DNA of 64,000 nucleotides, taken from positions 4,813-68,812 of the forward strand of contig JAWLFY010000009.1 of NCBI GenBank assembly GCA_041685355.1, in the 5' to 3' direction. The DNA is from JAWLFY01 sp041685355. GTDB lineage: Bacteria; Planctomycetota; Planctomycetia; Pirellulales; Pirellulaceae. The first letter of the stretch is position 1. Every line of letters starts with the position of its first letter. Both the position numbers and the translations under genes were made by a program. Below, one piece after another: positions 62,331 through 64,000 of this stretch. The notes beneath the pieces are model-generated. The model made no database searches and was not told where the DNA came from. It worked only from the letters and a program-made list of their open reading frames with translations.

Positions 62331-62567
62331 TTACTCTCCCCCTTCGACCGAGCCCGGAGTCGAACGGCCGACAGAGCCGTCGGACGCCGGATCAAGTCTT
62401 GGCATCGCCCGGAGCCGCTTCCGGCTGGCGAACCAGATCTCGAGCTTGTGAGCCGCCGTGGCCGAGCCCCAACCGGCGATTTCGTCGCCCGTCCGGCCAC
62501 AACCGCGACAACATCGCCGTTCATCCAACTGACAAAACCCGACGCAGGGTGACGGGATCCCCGTCAT
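62331..62567 (-). CDS. DUF1289 small cysteine-rich protein
   Basis: 78 aa. Seen: SPCVGFCQLDERRCCRGCGRT, carrying C8, C12, C19, C20 and C23, followed by DEIAGWGSATAAHKLEIWF, the DUF1289 signature. Members are presumed iron-sulfur or zinc binding; function is not established. The ATG overlaps the stop of the upstream PEP-CTERM gene (62564-62567), so it is translationally coupled within the cobalamin-regulated operon. Confidence 0.8.
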   Translation of the reverse strand: MTGIPSPCVGFCQLDERRCCRGCGRTGDEIAGWGSATAAHKLEIWFASRKRLRAMPRLDPASDGSVGRSTPGSVEGGE

Positions 62568-63574
62568 GACGTCGCCTCGCCATCGCTCGAAACGCCCGAT
62601 GTCCGGGCGGCCCGTCGTCGGCTTCGAACCGCGACGAAGGAAACGAGGGCGGCGATCACGGCCCAACCCGCCGGCTCGGGGACCGCCGTCGCGGTGTGAA
62701 TCACACCAACGCCCTGCCCCTCACCGAGCCGAAAATCGAAACCGCCACTCCCCCCGGCGGTGAGCCACGTGTCCAAAATCCCGTTGCCCGCGCTGTCGAA
62801 AAACGATCCGTCGCCAGGGATATCGACCAGTTTCACGTAACGAATCTCGTCGAGATCGACCGCCCCGGCCCCGACCAAAGGGTCAGCCGCTAACGCGTCA
62901 AGATCGAACGGCGTGCCATGCCCGGCGGCGTGCTTCCCCGCCAAGTTGTAAACGTTGCGGCTATCGAATCCGGCGAAGCTCTGACCGAAACCGCCTTCGA
63001 ACGTGTCGTTCAGCGAAACCGAAGGAAACCGGGCAAAGTCTTCCCCGTTACTCGAAACCTCGACATAAGCCAGCTCCATAAACAGATACGGATCCGACGG
63101 AAACACGAAACCGTTTTCAAAGACCGCAAAGTCCGCGCCGGACCCGTTGCGAATCCCCGACGGAGTCGTGACCGTTAAGTACCCCGGTTGCTCACCCGCC
63201 GCGATCTCATCGCGATCCAAATCGCCGAGACTGTTGAAACCTCCGCTCGGATCGATTTGAGTACTCCCCCGCGGAGCGAACCGAGTCCGCGTCGGGTCGA
63301 TCCGGTTCGCCCATTCGACGAACCGCGAATCGGAGGCGGGAATCGCCGGGTCGATCGGATGATCGGTTTGAGTCGGTCCTGAGTAAACCTCGGCCGAAAC
63401 TTCACTCGCCGCCGATCCGAACGCCAACGCCAAACAAACCCGAGCGGCGAAACGAAAAACGACAACGCTTTGTCGCCGACCCGGAAGCGGGCGCTCGGCT
63501 CCTCGTGGGTGGGACAGAAACGGCCCCAAAAATCGGGGCGGGGTCAGCCGGAAAATCCTCGCGAAACGCATCAT
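62564..63574 (-). CDS. PEP-CTERM surface protein under cobalamin riboswitch control
   Basis: 336 aa from the ATG at 63574. Seen: hydrophobic VVVFRFAARVCLALAFGSAA signal region; a beta-type domain with FAVFENGFVFPSDPYLFMEL and AYVEVSSNGEDFARFPS; and a C-terminal VPEP, helix and RRRR tail. The first structural gene behind the riboswitch. A similar 'cell surface protein' type occurs in B12 loci of other phyla (from memory, uncertain). Probable role: binding or presenting corrinoids at the cell surface. Longer starts up to 63763 are rejected because they enter the leader RNA. Confidence 0.8.
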   Translation of the reverse strand: MMRFARIFRLTPPRFLGPFLSHPRGAERPLPGRRQSVVVFRFAARVCLALAFGSAASEVSAEVYSGPTQTDHPIDPAIPASDSRFVEWANRIDPTRTRFAPRGSTQIDPSGGFNSLGDLDRDEIAAGEQPGYLTVTTPSGIRNGSGADFAVFENGFVFPSDPYLFMELAYVEVSSNGEDFARFPSVSLNDTFEGGFGQSFAGFDSRNVYNLAGKHAAGHGTPFDLDALAADPLVGAGAVDLDEIRYVKLVDIPGDGSFFDSAGNGILDTWLTAGGSGGFDFRLGEGQGVGVIHTATAVPEPAGWAVIAALVSFVAVRSRRRAARTSGVSSDGEATS

Positions 63575-63786
63575 GAACTCGTGGGAAAGAAGCAGAAAGG
63601 CGCACCGCACCACGCACCGATCCCACGCCACCTGAGCGACAAATCTGACCACGCGAACACGCTTTCGTGCTCGCGTTACCGTCACGTCGGTCAAACGGCA
63701 CACGGGAACAGCCGCGGCATCGCCGATGCATGGATACACAAACGCTGCGGCGAGCGGCCCCAAAACCGGAGGGCATACTCACGCGG
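63575..63786. other. Leader between riboswitch aptamer and first structural gene
   Basis: About 210 nt without a supported ORF, on the minus-strand transcript. It should hold the expression platform. No U-tract terminator is obvious, so control may act on translation or through Rho. Confidence 0.45.
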
Positions 63787-64000
63787 CAAGTGGTAGGTCT
63801 TCTGACTCGCCGCCCGACGACGCCCAAGGCCTTCTCACCCGAAACGAGTCGGGCAATGGCATCCCACTAGAAGGAAGCGTGTCGTGCCCCGTGGATCCGG
63901 TCTTCGCCGAGAGCGATCCCGACAAAGTCGATCGAGGGGCTGGCGGCTCACAGCGGCCGGTCCGTCCCGGAATTTCACCGGAGTTCCCTGTTCACGGTCA
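63787..64000 (-). promoter_or_regulatory. Cobalamin riboswitch (adenosylcobalamin class), 5' end cut by the window edge
   Basis: On the minus strand the order of conserved blocks is AGGGAACTCCGGTGAAATTC, GGACGGACCGGCCGCTGTGA, GATGCCATTG, GGGTGAGAAGGC and GAGTCAGAAGACCTACC, matching the B12-box aptamer. The 3' segment GACCTACCACTTGCC should pair with a 5' strand lying beyond 64000, so the aptamer is incomplete here. It precedes the PEP-CTERM/DUF1289/DUF1559/DUF4465 operon, which should be repressed when cobalamin is plentiful. Confidence 0.93.

Overview
The window is chromosomal DNA of a planctomycete, most likely a marine or brackish member of the Pirellulales/Planctomycetales. The evidence is lineage-typical families: a cytochrome-DUF1549-DUF1553 protein next to a Tat-exported DUF1501 protein, three DUF1559 proteins, PEP-CTERM proteins, PQQ-like beta-propellers and a PL10 pectate lyase. 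GC is high (roughly two thirds by eye). Genes are mostly housekeeping and well spaced. I see no rRNA, tRNA, CRISPR array, transposase or prophage. Three runs of exactly 100 N (801-900, 37825-37924, 41566-41665) are scaffold placeholders. Two lie inside tandem repeats and the third has the same 8-mer on both edges.

Layout. 1-2.6 kb: an O-carbamoyltransferase fused to SxtJ-like and DUF5989-like membrane tails. 2.8-7 kb: a Ser/Thr kinase remnant and bifunctional PutA. 7.3-11.1 kb: serC, serA and a ThuA-like protein. 11.1-20.2 kb: AI-2E-type permease, flhA, flhF, a small membrane protein, fliA, a glycosyltransferase, a kinase and accA. 20.6-23.7 kb: a PEP-CTERM protein, a DUF2726 protein, CvpA and a DUF457 membrane protein. 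23.7-28.4 kb, minus strand: Na+/solute symporter, dihydrouridine synthase, DUF1559 protein, lipoprotein. 28.6-34 kb: an ABC exporter, a PQQ-like propeller and an ABC-2 permease pair. 34.2-38.5 kb: a cupredoxin, purD and pectate lyase. 38.7-44.6 kb: DUF1549/1553, DUF1501 and a PQQ-like propeller. 44.5-46.5 kb: a two-gene retinal/rhodopsin operon. 47-52.5 kb: a zinc-ribbon DUF1559 relative, an autotransporter and argG. 52.7-60.3 kb: larB, NAD(P)HX dehydratase, ribF, an NrnA-type phosphoesterase, a large planctomycete protein and purB. 60.3-64 kb, minus strand: a cobalamin-riboswitch locus with two PEP-CTERM surface proteins, DUF1289 and DUF1559.

Three things stand out. First, the rhodopsin at 45601-46512 carries the N-D-Q helix-C motif (N118, D122, Q129), the signature of light-driven sodium pumps. 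It lies 7 nt upstream of a Brp/Blh carotene oxygenase that would make its retinal. Second, a cobalamin riboswitch at the right edge drives a surface-protein operon with no recognisable transporter, a candidate planctomycete B12-capture system. Third, the window is full of short tandem repeats (units 10-27 bp, plus one 99-bp higher-order unit). Several begin with a unit that spans the stop codon of the preceding gene, and others amplify a native peptide in frame. There is also a dispersed CCCCTGCCCTGCCCC motif and a ~78-nt element found in two convergent-gene gaps.

Functional links within the window are modest: serC-serA (serine), purD and purB (purines), flhA-flhF-fliA (flagellum), ribF, argG and accA (core metabolism), and rhodopsin plus symporter (possible sodium energetics). 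Start codons were chosen by Shine-Dalgarno match, family length and 4-bp overlaps.
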